A stretch of DNA of 64,000 nucleotides from Micavibrio sp. UBA2638 (GTDB lineage Bacteria; Pseudomonadota; Alphaproteobacteria; Micavibrionales; Micavibrionaceae), in assembly GCA_002359735.1 (NCBI GenBank), contig DENS01000002.1, positions 262,981 to 326,980 of the forward strand. Direction: 5' to 3'. Numbering within the stretch: position 1 is the stretch's first letter; the number at the start of each line of letters is the position of its first letter. This document shows positions 1-9,263 of the stretch, piece by piece. Under the pieces are notes generated by a model. The model was not told the origin of the DNA, made no database searches, and worked only from the letters and a program-made list of their open reading frames with translations. Position numbers and translations under genes: made by a program.

Positions 1-1
1 A

Positions 2-136
2 ACAACCGCCATTTCCCCCGCCGGTCCGTTCTTTGAGGCCGAAGAAAATCATCAGGACTACTTAAAAAAATATCCTGATGGCTATACCTGCCATTTCATC
101 CGCCCGGATTGGAAAATACCGAAATCGGACGGATAA
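2..136 (+). CDS. msrA: Peptide-methionine (S)-S-oxide reductase, C-terminal 44 residues (partial)
   Basis: An open frame enters from the left edge and stops at 134-136. Its 44 residues include SPAGPFFEAEENHQDYL followed by GYTCHF, which match the C-terminal end of MsrA, the enzyme that reduces methionine-S-sulfoxide in oxidised proteins. The catalytic N-terminal GCFW segment lies outside the window. The stop is 50 bases before the chosen hisS start, so co-transcription is possible. The call rests on a short but characteristic tail. Confidence 0.8.
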   Translation, partial: TTAISPAGPFFEAEENHQDYLKKYPDGYTCHFIRPDWKIPKSDG

Positions 137-185
137 GATGAATTAGCATCTTCACTTGCGCAGTATGGCAGTTTATAAAGGCCCT

Positions 186-1589
186 ATGAGCGATAAGAAA
201 AAAATATACAAACCCTCCCCTGTTTCCGGTTTTCCTGAATGGCTGCCCGAAGTGCGTATCGTTGAACAGCAATGGCTGGATCATATCCGAAAAGTCTTCG
301 AGAGCTACGGCTTTTGTTCCATCGAAACCCCGGCGGTTGAGGAGCTGAACGTCATCGGCGCCAAAGGCGAAGATGTTGATAAGGAAATCTATGTCATCGA
401 GCGCCTGCATAAGGACGAGAATGACACCAAAGAGGCCCGCCTGGCACTGCATTTCGATCAGACAGTGCCCTTTGCCCGTTATGCCGCCCAGCATTTCAAT
501 GATCTGGTCTTTCCGTTCAAACGCTACCAGATGCAAAAAGTCTGGCGCGGCGAAAGACCACAGGCAGGACGCATGCGCGAGTTCTATCAATGCGATATCG
601 ACGTGATTAACCCTGATAATCTGCCAATCGCCTTCGATGCCGAAATGCCCGCGATTATCTGGGAAGTGTTGAGTTCATTGCCTTGCTATAATCCCGAAAC
701 AAAGAAAAACGTTCCTTTAAAAGAATTGGAAAATATTCAGATACGGGTGAGTAACCGGAAGATATTGACTGGCTACATAGAAACGCTTGGAATTCAAAGC
801 GAAGAAATGAAAGCGATCATATTTAGGACAATTGACAAACTGACTAAAGAGCATTTATCGCCACTGATTGTTGGCATGCATGAAGCTCTTAAAGAGTGTA
901 ACGAAGACCCATCAATTGATACTGAACAGCTCACAGATTCAATAATGGAATTTATTAAAATTGCAAAAAATAAATTTACTAATGCAGATGAATTTGAAGA
1001 TGCGCTTAAATTCAACTCGGAAATTAATACAAGCAATGAAACTCTACAAAAAGGCATTGAAGAACTATCTGCCGTCCTTGACAACCTCTCCCACCTGCCT
1101 GAAGGGGCGGTTGTGGCCGATCTTTCCATCGTGCGCGGGCTGGATTATTACACCGGTACGGTCTATGAAACCGTATTCACCGAGGACCCGACTTATGGCT
1201 CCATCTGTTCCGGCGGGCGCTATGATGATCTGGCCGGGAGTTATATTAACAAGCATTTGCCCGGCGTTGGCATATCCATTGGCTTTTCACGGCTGTTTGA
1301 CCGGTTGCGCACGCAAGGCAAATTACCGGTTTCACGCAAATGCCCGACCGATGTGCTGATCATTCCGCCGCGCGATGAGGCCGATTTGCCAAAGATGAAA
1401 GACATCGAAACCACCTTGCGCGGGCGCGGGATTAATGTTGAAATTGCCCATGGCAAAAAAATGAACAAACAAATGGCCTATGCCGAAAAGAAAGGTATTC
1501 CCTATGTCTGGTTCCCCGAAGATGATCAGGTCAAAGACATGAGAACAGGGGAACAAAGCCCCGCCGACCCGCATAGCTGGAATAAATAA
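186..1589 (+). CDS. hisS: Histidyl-tRNA synthetase
   Basis: Cytoplasmic class II aminoacyl-tRNA synthetase that charges tRNA-His. Class II motif 2 is seen as RGERPQAGRMREFYQCD, the histidine-specific loops as RGLDYYTGTVYE and SGGRYD, and motif 3 as GVGISIGFSRL. A C-terminal anticodon-binding domain starts near PTDVLIIPP. The frame is open from an ATG at 156, but the ATG at 186 is preferred because AAAGG lies just upstream at proper spacing and the protein then starts MSDKKK (467 residues). The insertion domain encoded at about 690-1065 is clearly more AT-rich than the rest of the gene. It sits between msrA and a secreted protein gene. Confidence 0.96.
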   Translation: MSDKKKIYKPSPVSGFPEWLPEVRIVEQQWLDHIRKVFESYGFCSIETPAVEELNVIGAKGEDVDKEIYVIERLHKDENDTKEARLALHFDQTVPFARYAAQHFNDLVFPFKRYQMQKVWRGERPQAGRMREFYQCDIDVINPDNLPIAFDAEMPAIIWEVLSSLPCYNPETKKNVPLKELENIQIRVSNRKILTGYIETLGIQSEEMKAIIFRTIDKLTKEHLSPLIVGMHEALKECNEDPSIDTEQLTDSIMEFIKIAKNKFTNADEFEDALKFNSEINTSNETLQKGIEELSAVLDNLSHLPEGAVVADLSIVRGLDYYTGTVYETVFTEDPTYGSICSGGRYDDLAGSYINKHLPGVGISIGFSRLFDRLRTQGKLPVSRKCPTDVLIIPPRDEADLPKMKDIETTLRGRGINVEIAHGKKMNKQMAYAEKKGIPYVWFPEDDQVKDMRTGEQSPADPHSWNK

Positions 1590-1602
1590 AGGACGCTTCC
1601 CA

Positions 1603-2346
1603 ATGAAAAATATGCTCATTACCGCCCTGATTATCACGATTTTCATGCCATTACAGGCCGCCGCGCAATCTGAAAACAGCGCCGCCGCGCAAGCAGGGCA
1701 ACAACAGGAACAAGCGCCCTATACGCCCTTGCCCCCCAAAGACATGACGCATATTTACTCCCCACCCCCTTGCGAATTTACCGCAGGCTTCCCGGATGAA
1801 CCCTTTATCAGCGAACGCTGCGACGGCGGTGAAAATGGTGACGAATGCTATCAACAGGCCAGCTTCACAAAGACGTTCGGCCTGACCTCCACCGTGGATG
1901 TAAAGGTTATATGCTCCCCCATCAATAACGACATCAAGGGGCGTTATAGCGAAAAGGTCATGATCAAGACATTACAGGCCATGTCCGCGCAAACCGTGGA
2001 GGAGGAATATAACGTCAATTACAGTGAAGACGAAAAGGGCCGTTTTAAAATGGCCAATCTGGTGGGTGAAATTACCGTTGGCATGACCAGCGGCATTTAT
2101 CTGGCGCAAATGTGGATCGGGGAGCAATCGGCCATGACAATAGAGGCGCAATTAATCGGCGCCCCGCTGGAAGAATCGGACGCTATGTTCCGTGATATCC
2201 TGCGCAGCATACATCATAAAGATGATGGGTACGATAACCAGGCCAATAATGACGAAGCGCCAGATCATCAGGGCAGCGCAGAAAGCACCGGCACTGGTAC
2301 TGGTACCGCCCAAACCGGTGAAAAAGACGCATCAAGCGCCGAATGA
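1603..2346 (+). CDS. Secreted protein of unknown function
   Basis: 247 residues. An N-terminal signal peptide (KNMLITALIITIFMPLQAAA, cleavage likely after AAAQ) points to the periplasm. The mature part has a Gln/Ala-rich linker, then a folded-looking region with four cysteines (CEFTAGF, ERCDGG, DECYQQ, VICSP) that could form two disulfides, and an acidic Gly/Thr-rich tail. AGGACG precedes the ATG at good spacing, 13 bases after hisS, so it may ride on the hisS transcript. Its last 15 bases overlap the convergent sufE gene. I do not recognise the family. Confidence 0.8.
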   Translation: MKNMLITALIITIFMPLQAAAQSENSAAAQAGQQQEQAPYTPLPPKDMTHIYSPPPCEFTAGFPDEPFISERCDGGENGDECYQQASFTKTFGLTSTVDVKVICSPINNDIKGRYSEKVMIKTLQAMSAQTVEEEYNVNYSEDEKGRFKMANLVGEITVGMTSGIYLAQMWIGEQSAMTIEAQLIGAPLEESDAMFRDILRSIHHKDDGYDNQANNDEAPDHQGSAESTGTGTGTAQTGEKDASSAE

Positions 2347-2736
2347 GCGGATACGTTCCACCATGGCGAAAAATCCGTTGCGCCGATTCGGGCTTAAATG
2401 CTGATCAAGGCCAATCTCACTGAACATGCCCTCAATATCAATATTTGGAATATCCGATAGTTTTTGGCCGTCATAGGCCGCAACAAGCAAAGCCACAAGG
2501 CCGCGCACAATATGCGCATCACTATCGGCCTGAAAGTGCAAAACTCCGTCTTTGACATGCGCCGCCAGCCACACTTTAGAGGTGCACCCGCGCACCAGAG
2601 TTTCGTCCGTTTTCAGAGCATCATCCATCTTGGGAAGTACGCGCCCCAAATCTATCAAATAGCGGTAACGCTCCTCCCAATCATCAAAAAGGGCAAAATT
2701 TTCTTTTAAGTCTTGTATGTTATCCATCACGGCCAT
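2332..2736 (-). CDS. sufE: SufE-family sulfur acceptor for Fe-S cluster assembly
   Basis: 134 residues matching SufE, which accepts persulfide sulfur from the cysteine desulfurase SufS and passes it to the SUF scaffold. The conserved active-site cysteine is in VRGCTSKVW, and the C-terminal LSPNRRNGFFAMVERI segment is typical. Two in-frame ATGs (2736 and 2727) are possible starts and neither has a strong ribosome binding site. No other suf gene is in the window, so this is a detached copy. It converges on and slightly overlaps the upstream secreted protein gene and is transcribed away from clpX. Confidence 0.9.
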   Translation of the reverse strand: MAVMDNIQDLKENFALFDDWEERYRYLIDLGRVLPKMDDALKTDETLVRGCTSKVWLAAHVKDGVLHFQADSDAHIVRGLVALLVAAYDGQKLSDIPNIDIEGMFSEIGLDQHLSPNRRNGFFAMVERIRSFGA

Positions 2737-2925
2737 TTCACATTCATTTATGTTGGACTTTGCCCTGATATAGCGCTTTCAAAGACATGCCTGCAAGGGA
2801 AAACGGAATATTCTTGGTGAGTAAGAGCAAAATGTTTCGCGAAAGGGCTTGCGTCCAAGCTCTTGAATTGGCAGATTAGTGTCATAGGCTTTTATTAAGT
2901 TACAAGGATAAAGAAAGCATCCCAT

Positions 2926-4254
2926 ATGAGTAAATCCAGTTCATCGTCGAGCGATTCAAAAAATACCCTTTACTGTTCCTTCTGCGGCAAAAGCCAACAT
3001 GAAGTGAGAAAGTTAATCGCGGGTCCCAACGTATTCATATGTAACGAATGTGTTGAGCTCTGCATGGACATTATCCGTGAAGAAGATAAGAGCCAGCTTG
3101 TCAGTTCCGGCGATGATCTGCCAGCGCCAAGCGAAATCAAAAAAATTCTTGATGATTACGTTATTGGACAGGAAGACGCAAAGCGTGTGCTATCCGTTGC
3201 CGTCCATAACCATTATAAGCGTCTTGAACATGGCGGAACCGGTTCCGGCGCGGATGTTGAGCTAACAAAGTCGAATATTCTGCTGGTTGGTCCGACCGGT
3301 TGCGGTAAAACGCTTTTGGCACAGACACTGGCGAAAATCATTGATGTCCCCTTCACCATGGCAGATGCCACCACACTAACCGAAGCCGGTTACGTGGGTG
3401 AAGACGTAGAAAATATTGTTCTGAAATTGCTGCAAGCCTCGGATTACAATGTCGAACGTGCACAAAAAGGGATTGTTTATATTGATGAGATCGACAAAAT
3501 CTCTCGTAAATCAGATAACCCATCCATAACCCGCGATGTATCCGGCGAAGGCGTTCAGCAGGCTTTGTTGAAGCTGATGGAAGGCACAGTGGCCTCCGTA
3601 CCGCCCCAAGGTGGCCGTAAGCACCCACAGCAGGAATTCCTGCAGGTTGATACCGCAAATATTCTGTTTATCTGCGGCGGTGCCTTTGCCGGCCTTGACC
3701 GGGTGATTGCGGAGCGTGGACGCGGCACAACAATCGGATTTGGTGCCGATGTTCAAAACATTGATGAACGCAGTGCCGGTGAGCTGTTTAAAGAGCTGGA
3801 GCCAAGCGACCTGCTGAAATATGGTTTGATCCCTGAATTTGTTGGCCGCCTGCCGGTTTTGGCCACTCTGGAAGATCTGGACGAAGACGCGTTGGTCGAA
3901 ATTCTGACCGAGCCGAAGAACGCCTTGACCAAGCAGTACGCAAAATTATTTGAAATGGAAGGCGCTGAACTGAAATTTACAGATGAAGCGTTAAAAGCAA
4001 TTGCCCAAAAGGCGATCGCCCGAAAAACAGGGGCGCGTGGCTTGCGGTCAATTATTGAGAATATGCTGCTGGATACAATGTTCGAATTACCGGACGAAGA
4101 AAATGTTGAAGAAGTTATCATAAATGAAGACACCGTAACGGACAATAAAAAGCCTGTCTTCGTTTATTCCGATAAAAAAACCAAAAAATCCAAATCAAAG
4201 AAAGATAAGGATAAAGAGAAAGACAAAGATGAATCCGAAGCGGCTGCATCCTGA
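2926..4254 (+). CDS. clpX: ATP-dependent Clp protease ATP-binding subunit ClpX
   Basis: 442-residue AAA+ unfoldase that feeds substrates to ClpP. Visible are the N-terminal C4 zinc domain (C17, C20, C39, C42), Walker A GPTGCGKT (122-129), the GYVG pore loop (155-158), Walker B VYIDEID (184-190), the RKH loop (231-233) and the IGF loop for ClpP docking (270-272). The C-terminus is extended by a Lys/Asp/Glu-rich tail ending in EAAAS, beyond the core. clpP is not immediately upstream, unlike in many relatives; sufE diverges instead. A terminator follows. Confidence 0.98.
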   Translation: MSKSSSSSSDSKNTLYCSFCGKSQHEVRKLIAGPNVFICNECVELCMDIIREEDKSQLVSSGDDLPAPSEIKKILDDYVIGQEDAKRVLSVAVHNHYKRLEHGGTGSGADVELTKSNILLVGPTGCGKTLLAQTLAKIIDVPFTMADATTLTEAGYVGEDVENIVLKLLQASDYNVERAQKGIVYIDEIDKISRKSDNPSITRDVSGEGVQQALLKLMEGTVASVPPQGGRKHPQQEFLQVDTANILFICGGAFAGLDRVIAERGRGTTIGFGADVQNIDERSAGELFKELEPSDLLKYGLIPEFVGRLPVLATLEDLDEDALVEILTEPKNALTKQYAKLFEMEGAELKFTDEALKAIAQKAIARKTGARGLRSIIENMLLDTMFELPDEENVEEVIINEDTVTDNKKPVFVYSDKKTKKSKSKKDKDKEKDKDESEAAAS

Positions 4255-4280
4255 TAAACGCAGACCGAACAGATTGAATA

Positions 4281-4312
4281 AAAAAGGGACATCGCAATAT
4301 GTTCCTTTTTTT
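4281..4312 (+). terminator. Rho-independent terminator after clpX
   Basis: AGGGACAT (4285-4292) pairs with ATGTTCCT (4299-4306) with one G-U pair across a 6-base loop. An A-run on the left and a seven-T run on the right follow the clpX stop by about 27 bases. Confidence 0.85.
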
Positions 4313-4400
4313 GTGCTTTAAAAATATAGATTTTTAGCAAAATCATAATAATTTCGTGTATCCTGTTAGATGTAGTGAGAAAACAGGAGCAAGTAAGCAC

Positions 4401-5363
4401 ATGTCACAAGAAGCCAAAATCCTTCCCAACCCTGACAAAAAATACCGTTTAATTACCCGCAGCGATATGGACGGTCTGGTCTGTGGTGTCATTTTGAAAG
4501 AACTTGGTTTGATTGATGATGTCACCTTTGCACACCCCAAGGATATGCAAGACGGCCTGATTGAAGTTGGCCCGGATGATATTACAACCAATCTGCCTTA
4601 TGTTGAGGGCGTCTATCTTGCCTTTGATCACCACGCCAGTGAAGTTGAACGCGTAAAAGACAAGCCGGAAAATCATGTTATTGACCCGAAGGCCCCATCG
4701 GCGGCCCGCGTGGTTTATGATTACTTTGGCGGCGCTGAAAAAATGCCGACAATTTCTGATGATATGATGATTGCTGTTGATAAAGCTGACTCTGCGGCTT
4801 TTTCCAAAGAAGAAATCCTGAACCCCGAGGGCTGGGTCCTTCTTAGTTTTATCATGGATGCGCGCACAGGTTTGGGCCGTTTTCGTGATTTTAATATTTC
4901 AAATTACCAATTGATGATGCAATTGATTGACGTCTGCCGCCAACATCAAAGCATCGAAACCATATTGCAATTGCCCGATGTGAAAGAACGCGTTGATCTT
5001 TACTATGAACATCAGCTTAAATTCCGTGAACAGATTGAGCGCTGCTCAAATGTTTACGATAATCTGGTTGTTCTAGACTTACGGAAGGAAGATACAATCT
5101 GGGCCGGAAACCGCTTTGTCATTTATGCGCTATACCCGCAATGTAATATCTCGGCTCATATCCTATGGGGCAAAAACAAACAAAATACGGTTATTGCACT
5201 GGGCAAGTCCATCCTGAACAAAACCAGCAAAACCCATGTCGGGCATCTATGTCTGGAATATGGCGGCGGTGGGCACCAGGCCGCAGGCACATGCCAGGTA
5301 GAAAACCTGCGCGCGGAAGAAGCCTTGCACGAAATTATCCGCAAAATTAATGCCGACGGGTAA
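4401..5363 (+). CDS. DHH-family phosphoesterase
   Basis: 320 residues from the ATG at 4401, which follows AGGAG; an in-frame ATG at 4356 lacks such a site. DHH-superfamily motifs are TRSDMDGLVC (D22, D24) and the signature FDHHAS (DHH at 76-78), with a C-terminal DHHA1-like GGGGHQAAGTC. The family comprises Mn-dependent phosphodiesterases and phosphatases acting on short oligonucleotides, pAp, cyclic dinucleotides or polyphosphate; the sequence does not settle the substrate. It lies alone between the clpX terminator and an adenylate-forming enzyme gene. Confidence 0.88.
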   Translation: MSQEAKILPNPDKKYRLITRSDMDGLVCGVILKELGLIDDVTFAHPKDMQDGLIEVGPDDITTNLPYVEGVYLAFDHHASEVERVKDKPENHVIDPKAPSAARVVYDYFGGAEKMPTISDDMMIAVDKADSAAFSKEEILNPEGWVLLSFIMDARTGLGRFRDFNISNYQLMMQLIDVCRQHQSIETILQLPDVKERVDLYYEHQLKFREQIERCSNVYDNLVVLDLRKEDTIWAGNRFVIYALYPQCNISAHILWGKNKQNTVIALGKSILNKTSKTHVGHLCLEYGGGGHQAAGTCQVENLRAEEALHEIIRKINADG

Positions 5364-5405
5364 TCAAGCCTTGCGTTCGCGCATATTGCTTAGCACAATA
5401 ACGTT

Positions 5406-6800
5406 ATGGGATTCCTTGCGAAAAACATCGGGCACCGCCGCATATTAATGCCGCTACATATCGCGCATTCTCGCCGCGAAAGCCTGATGGATCTGTTAAC
5501 CTATGCGAATAACAACGTCCCCTATTATGAGGGGCGTTACGACCGTTTTCTGTCAGACGCGCCAGCACTATCAAATGAAGATTTCTACAAAGCCTTTGCC
5601 CAAACGCCGGTCACCACCAAGCAAGACCTGAGCGATTATAACGACCGCTTCCAAACGCGAAGCCTGAGCGGAAAAATTGACCTGATCAATGACGGCGCCC
5701 CCCCGAATGCCCTACAAGCGCTGTGGAGCCTGTTTATCCGCAAGAATTTTAAAATATCTATCTCAACCGGCGGCACCTCGGGCACGCCCACATATCGCTG
5801 GCTGGATCACCATGATGCTAACGTCATGGCCCAATCTTTTCTGGAATCATTCCACATGAATGGCTGGCGCCGCGGCGAATCATTTGTGGTGTATTATCCG
5901 TTGCAATCCTATTTCACTGACACCTATGCCACCTTTAATAATTGGCTGCATCACTTATTTGGCTTTTGCGTTGTTCCGTTTGAAACCGTCGACCGCGAAA
6001 GTGTGCTTCGCCTTTTACAGACCCTGCAGGACCGCAAAACGACCTTGCTGGTTATTTTTCCATGCGTTCTGCAACGCGTGGCCGAAATCATGAAGGCCGA
6101 GAACATGCCGCCATATGAGGGGCTGAAATATATTAACGTCAGCGGTGAATTTTTCTTTGATTGTTCAAAAGCCTTTATTCAGGAAATGTTTCCGAATGCG
6201 CGGATTGAAATTACTTACGGCGCGGTTGAATTGGGCGAACTGGCACATCAACACGGCGACAGCAGTTTTGATTATAAGGTTTTCAACACCTATGCATACG
6301 TTGAAGACGGCGATCATGATGCCATGATTATTACCTCACTCCAACAACAGGCCTTCCCCATGATTCGCTATCAGATGGAAGATAAAGCGCATATTGTAAA
6401 CGACCCTGACGGCACGCAGTATTTAATGAATCTGGAGGGGAAAAATACAGACTTCCTTTACGGCGCCGATGGCGGCAAATACTATGCTTCGTTCTTTAAT
6501 ACGATGGTTAATGACCTGAACGCGGAATGCACAGGTAATATTATCCATTTCATGATGCGCCATGAGGGCGTTCGCGCCGATCTGAACTTCGTCCTTAAAG
6601 AGCAAAACGAGGCGCATCAGACCTACATTATCCATGAATCCAGAAAAATAATTGCAGAAACATTCCCGCAATTTTCAGACATATCGGTGAATTTCCCCGA
6701 CCATTTCAATCATGACTACACCCGCAAGTTTAAAATCATTGGTGAAGGGGATGGGCTGAGCGAGGTTGTTGGCGGATATTATAAAAGAAAAGCATCGTAA
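5406..6800 (+). CDS. PaaK/CapK-like adenylate-forming enzyme
   Basis: 464 residues resembling phenylacetate-CoA ligase-like (CapK) members of the ANL superfamily. Signs are the N-terminal YANNNVPYYEGRYD segment, PVTTKQDL, the phosphate-binding loop STGGTSGTP (120-128), YINVSGEFF and the later EITYGAVELGEL. Members activate a carboxylate as an acyl-adenylate, for CoA transfer or for cell-surface polysaccharide modification. No thioesterase, carrier protein or paa gene is adjacent, so the substrate is unknown. No strong ribosome binding site precedes the ATG at 5406, and ATGs at 5448 and 5487 are alternatives. Confidence 0.75.
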   Translation: MGFLAKNIGHRRILMPLHIAHSRRESLMDLLTYANNNVPYYEGRYDRFLSDAPALSNEDFYKAFAQTPVTTKQDLSDYNDRFQTRSLSGKIDLINDGAPPNALQALWSLFIRKNFKISISTGGTSGTPTYRWLDHHDANVMAQSFLESFHMNGWRRGESFVVYYPLQSYFTDTYATFNNWLHHLFGFCVVPFETVDRESVLRLLQTLQDRKTTLLVIFPCVLQRVAEIMKAENMPPYEGLKYINVSGEFFFDCSKAFIQEMFPNARIEITYGAVELGELAHQHGDSSFDYKVFNTYAYVEDGDHDAMIITSLQQQAFPMIRYQMEDKAHIVNDPDGTQYLMNLEGKNTDFLYGADGGKYYASFFNTMVNDLNAECTGNIIHFMMRHEGVRADLNFVLKEQNEAHQTYIIHESRKIIAETFPQFSDISVNFPDHFNHDYTRKFKIIGEGDGLSEVVGGYYKRKAS

Positions 6801-6838
6801 ACCGTGATCCGTTTACGTTCTCATACGTATAAGGCAGC

Positions 6839-8272
6839 ATGACAAATAAAACCGCCATCATCTGGTTCCGTCAGGATTTACGCTTGAAGGACAACCCTGC
6901 CCTGCTGCATGCGATTGATAACGGCTATAAGGTCTTGCCGCTTTATATTCACGATGATGAAAGTGCCGGGCCATGGCGCCGCGGCGGCGCATCGAAATGG
7001 TGGCTTTATAAATCCCTGCAAAGCCTGAACGCCTCCCTTGATGGGCATATGGTATTGCGCGCGGGTAATGCATATGAACACTTAACAGAGATAATCAAAG
7101 AGACCGGAGCCGAGGCTATATTCTGGAACCGTTGCTATGAGCCGTGGCGCATGGCACGTGATAAGGATATAAAAGCCGCCCTGAAAGAGCGTGGGCTGAA
7201 GGTGAAGACCTTTAACGCCTCATTGCTATGGGAACCATGGGAAATCAAGAAGGATGATGGAACGCCTTATAAGGTTTTTACGCCTTTTTACCGCAAGGGT
7301 TGCCTTAAGGCGGCAGAGCCACCAGCACCGCGCCCTGCCCCGGACAATATCCCTTTAGCCGAAGGCCCCGCGCGTTATAATGAGACAGATTTAAACTTAT
7401 TGCCAAAAATTCAATGGTATCGCTCAATTGAACAAGTATGGAGCCCTGGGGAAAAAGGGGCGCGTGCGCGGCTGGATGCCTTTCTGGAAGGCGGCATGAA
7501 GAATTACAAAGAAGACAGAAACCGCCCGGACATGGAAAACGTTTCCCGTTTATCACCGCATCTGCATTTCGGCGAGATTTCCCCCCGCGAGATTTGGCAT
7601 GATGCACAAGCACGCGGCATGCAAGCGCATTGGGAAAAAGATATGGATACATTTTGCAGCGAACTGGGCTGGCGCGAATTTTCTTATTCCCTGCTGTATC
7701 ACAATAAAAATTTAATGCGTGAACCATTACAGGAAAAATTCAAAAATTTTCCATGGGAAAAAAATGATACAGCCCTGAATGCATGGCAACGCGGACAAAC
7801 CGGTATACCCATTATTGACGCAGGCATGCGCCAGCTTTGGCAGACCGGCTGGATGCATAACCGTGTACGTATGATTGTGGCTTCATTTCTGGTGAAAAAC
7901 CTGCGCATCCATTGGCATGAAGGCGAAGACTGGTTTTGGGATACGCTGGTGGATGCCGATCTGGCCAATAATTCGGCCAGTTGGCAATGGGTGGCCGGGT
8001 GCGGCGCCGATGCCGCGCCCTATTTCCGAATTTTCAACCCGGTCACACAGGGGTATAAATTCGATCCGAATGGTGATTATGTGCGGAAATTTGTGCCGGA
8101 GCTAAAAAATATGCCGAGTAAAAACATTCATGCCCCGTGGGAAACCAAAGACGATATCCTTGCCAAGGCGGGCGTTGTTCTGGGGCAGACCTATCCCAGA
8201 CCGATTGCCGATTTAAAAGAAACCCGCAAGGCCGCGCTGGAATCCTTTGAAACAATCAAAAAAGCATCATAA
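6839..8272 (+). CDS. phrB: Deoxyribodipyrimidine photolyase (cryptochrome/photolyase family)
   Basis: 477 residues. The N-terminal antenna-binding domain starts IIWFRQDLRLKDNPAL, and the C-terminal FAD domain carries LSPHLHFGEISPRE, GWREFSY and ASWQWVAGCGADAAPYFRIFN. This set fits class I CPD photolyases, which split UV-induced pyrimidine dimers using blue light. AAGG lies 5 bases before the ATG. A photoreceptor role cannot be excluded from sequence alone. The LD-carboxypeptidase gene follows 10 bases after its stop, suggesting a shared transcript. Confidence 0.95.
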   Translation: MTNKTAIIWFRQDLRLKDNPALLHAIDNGYKVLPLYIHDDESAGPWRRGGASKWWLYKSLQSLNASLDGHMVLRAGNAYEHLTEIIKETGAEAIFWNRCYEPWRMARDKDIKAALKERGLKVKTFNASLLWEPWEIKKDDGTPYKVFTPFYRKGCLKAAEPPAPRPAPDNIPLAEGPARYNETDLNLLPKIQWYRSIEQVWSPGEKGARARLDAFLEGGMKNYKEDRNRPDMENVSRLSPHLHFGEISPREIWHDAQARGMQAHWEKDMDTFCSELGWREFSYSLLYHNKNLMREPLQEKFKNFPWEKNDTALNAWQRGQTGIPIIDAGMRQLWQTGWMHNRVRMIVASFLVKNLRIHWHEGEDWFWDTLVDADLANNSASWQWVAGCGADAAPYFRIFNPVTQGYKFDPNGDYVRKFVPELKNMPSKNIHAPWETKDDILAKAGVVLGQTYPRPIADLKETRKAALESFETIKKAS

Positions 8273-8282
8273 AATAACAGGC

Positions 8283-9170
8283 ATGAAAGCCCCCTATCTG
8301 AATAAAGGCGATACAATCGGCGTTTTTTCCCCGTCTAGCTGGGTGGAGAAAAGCGATATTGAGTTATCGGCGCGCTACGTTGAGGCGCAGGGTCTGAAAA
8401 CATTTGTGCATCCACAGACTTATGCCCGCCACAAACAATCGGCGGGAACGCATGAAGAAAAGTTACAGGCGTTTTATGATCTATGGGACAACCCCGATAT
8501 TCGGTGTATATGGGCCGCGGGCGGGGGTAACAGATGCCTGCATTGGATTGATCATATCGATTACACAAAGCTGTCACAAACGCCCAAAACCATCATCGGC
8601 TTTAGTGACGTGACAGCCCTTCTGAATGCTGTATACGCCCATTGCGGCCTGCAAACTATACATGGAACAAACTTTAACCGCCTGCACAAATGCAAGCAAA
8701 ATCAAATACATATAGACCTCATAACCGGATCCCGCATAATTTACCCAGAAAATGGCTGTCATATATTACGCCAAGGGCGTACAAAGTCGCCAATGGTTGG
8801 TGGCAATTTAAGTGTGTTTCAATATCTACCACAAACGCTTTTACGTAACTTCTACAAAGATCACATACTATTTTTGGAAGATTGTAACGAAGAGCTGAGC
8901 CGAATCGACAGAATGTTGCTTCATTTACGCCGTAGTGAGGTACTAAATAATGTGAGCGGTTTAATTTTCGGCCAGTTCGGCCCTATTCCCGAAACCGGCA
9001 AGCCATTCGGTTTTGACGTGGAAGACATCATAAAAGAACACACACACGGCCTGAATATCCCTATAATCATGAACGCCCGATTCGGACACCAGGAAGATTT
9101 ATTTCCTTTTACTATAGGTGGTTACGTTGACTTTGACACAACGAAACAGGCTGAAATACTGTGCCTTTGA
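8283..9170 (+). CDS. ldcA: LD-carboxypeptidase (peptidase family S66)
   Basis: 295 residues from the ATG at 8283, just after the photolyase stop; an upstream in-frame ATG at 8247 would overlap that gene. Family S66 enzymes remove the terminal D-Ala from murein tetrapeptides in cell-wall recycling, or cleave related amide bonds. The catalytic Ser-Glu-His triad can be placed at S108 (GFSDVTAL), E199 (FLEDCNEELSR) and H269 (ARFGHQED). There is no signal peptide, fitting the cytoplasmic recycling enzyme. The second half is more AT-rich than the first. Confidence 0.9.
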   Translation: MKAPYLNKGDTIGVFSPSSWVEKSDIELSARYVEAQGLKTFVHPQTYARHKQSAGTHEEKLQAFYDLWDNPDIRCIWAAGGGNRCLHWIDHIDYTKLSQTPKTIIGFSDVTALLNAVYAHCGLQTIHGTNFNRLHKCKQNQIHIDLITGSRIIYPENGCHILRQGRTKSPMVGGNLSVFQYLPQTLLRNFYKDHILFLEDCNEELSRIDRMLLHLRRSEVLNNVSGLIFGQFGPIPETGKPFGFDVEDIIKEHTHGLNIPIIMNARFGHQEDLFPFTIGGYVDFDTTKQAEILCL

Positions 9171-9263
9171 ACGGTCTATTTATCAGAAAAAACTAAAGTT
9201 TGATTCATCGAATATTTTATGCTAAGATCACCCTAATCAAAAAATAAAAATTATAGGGATGAG

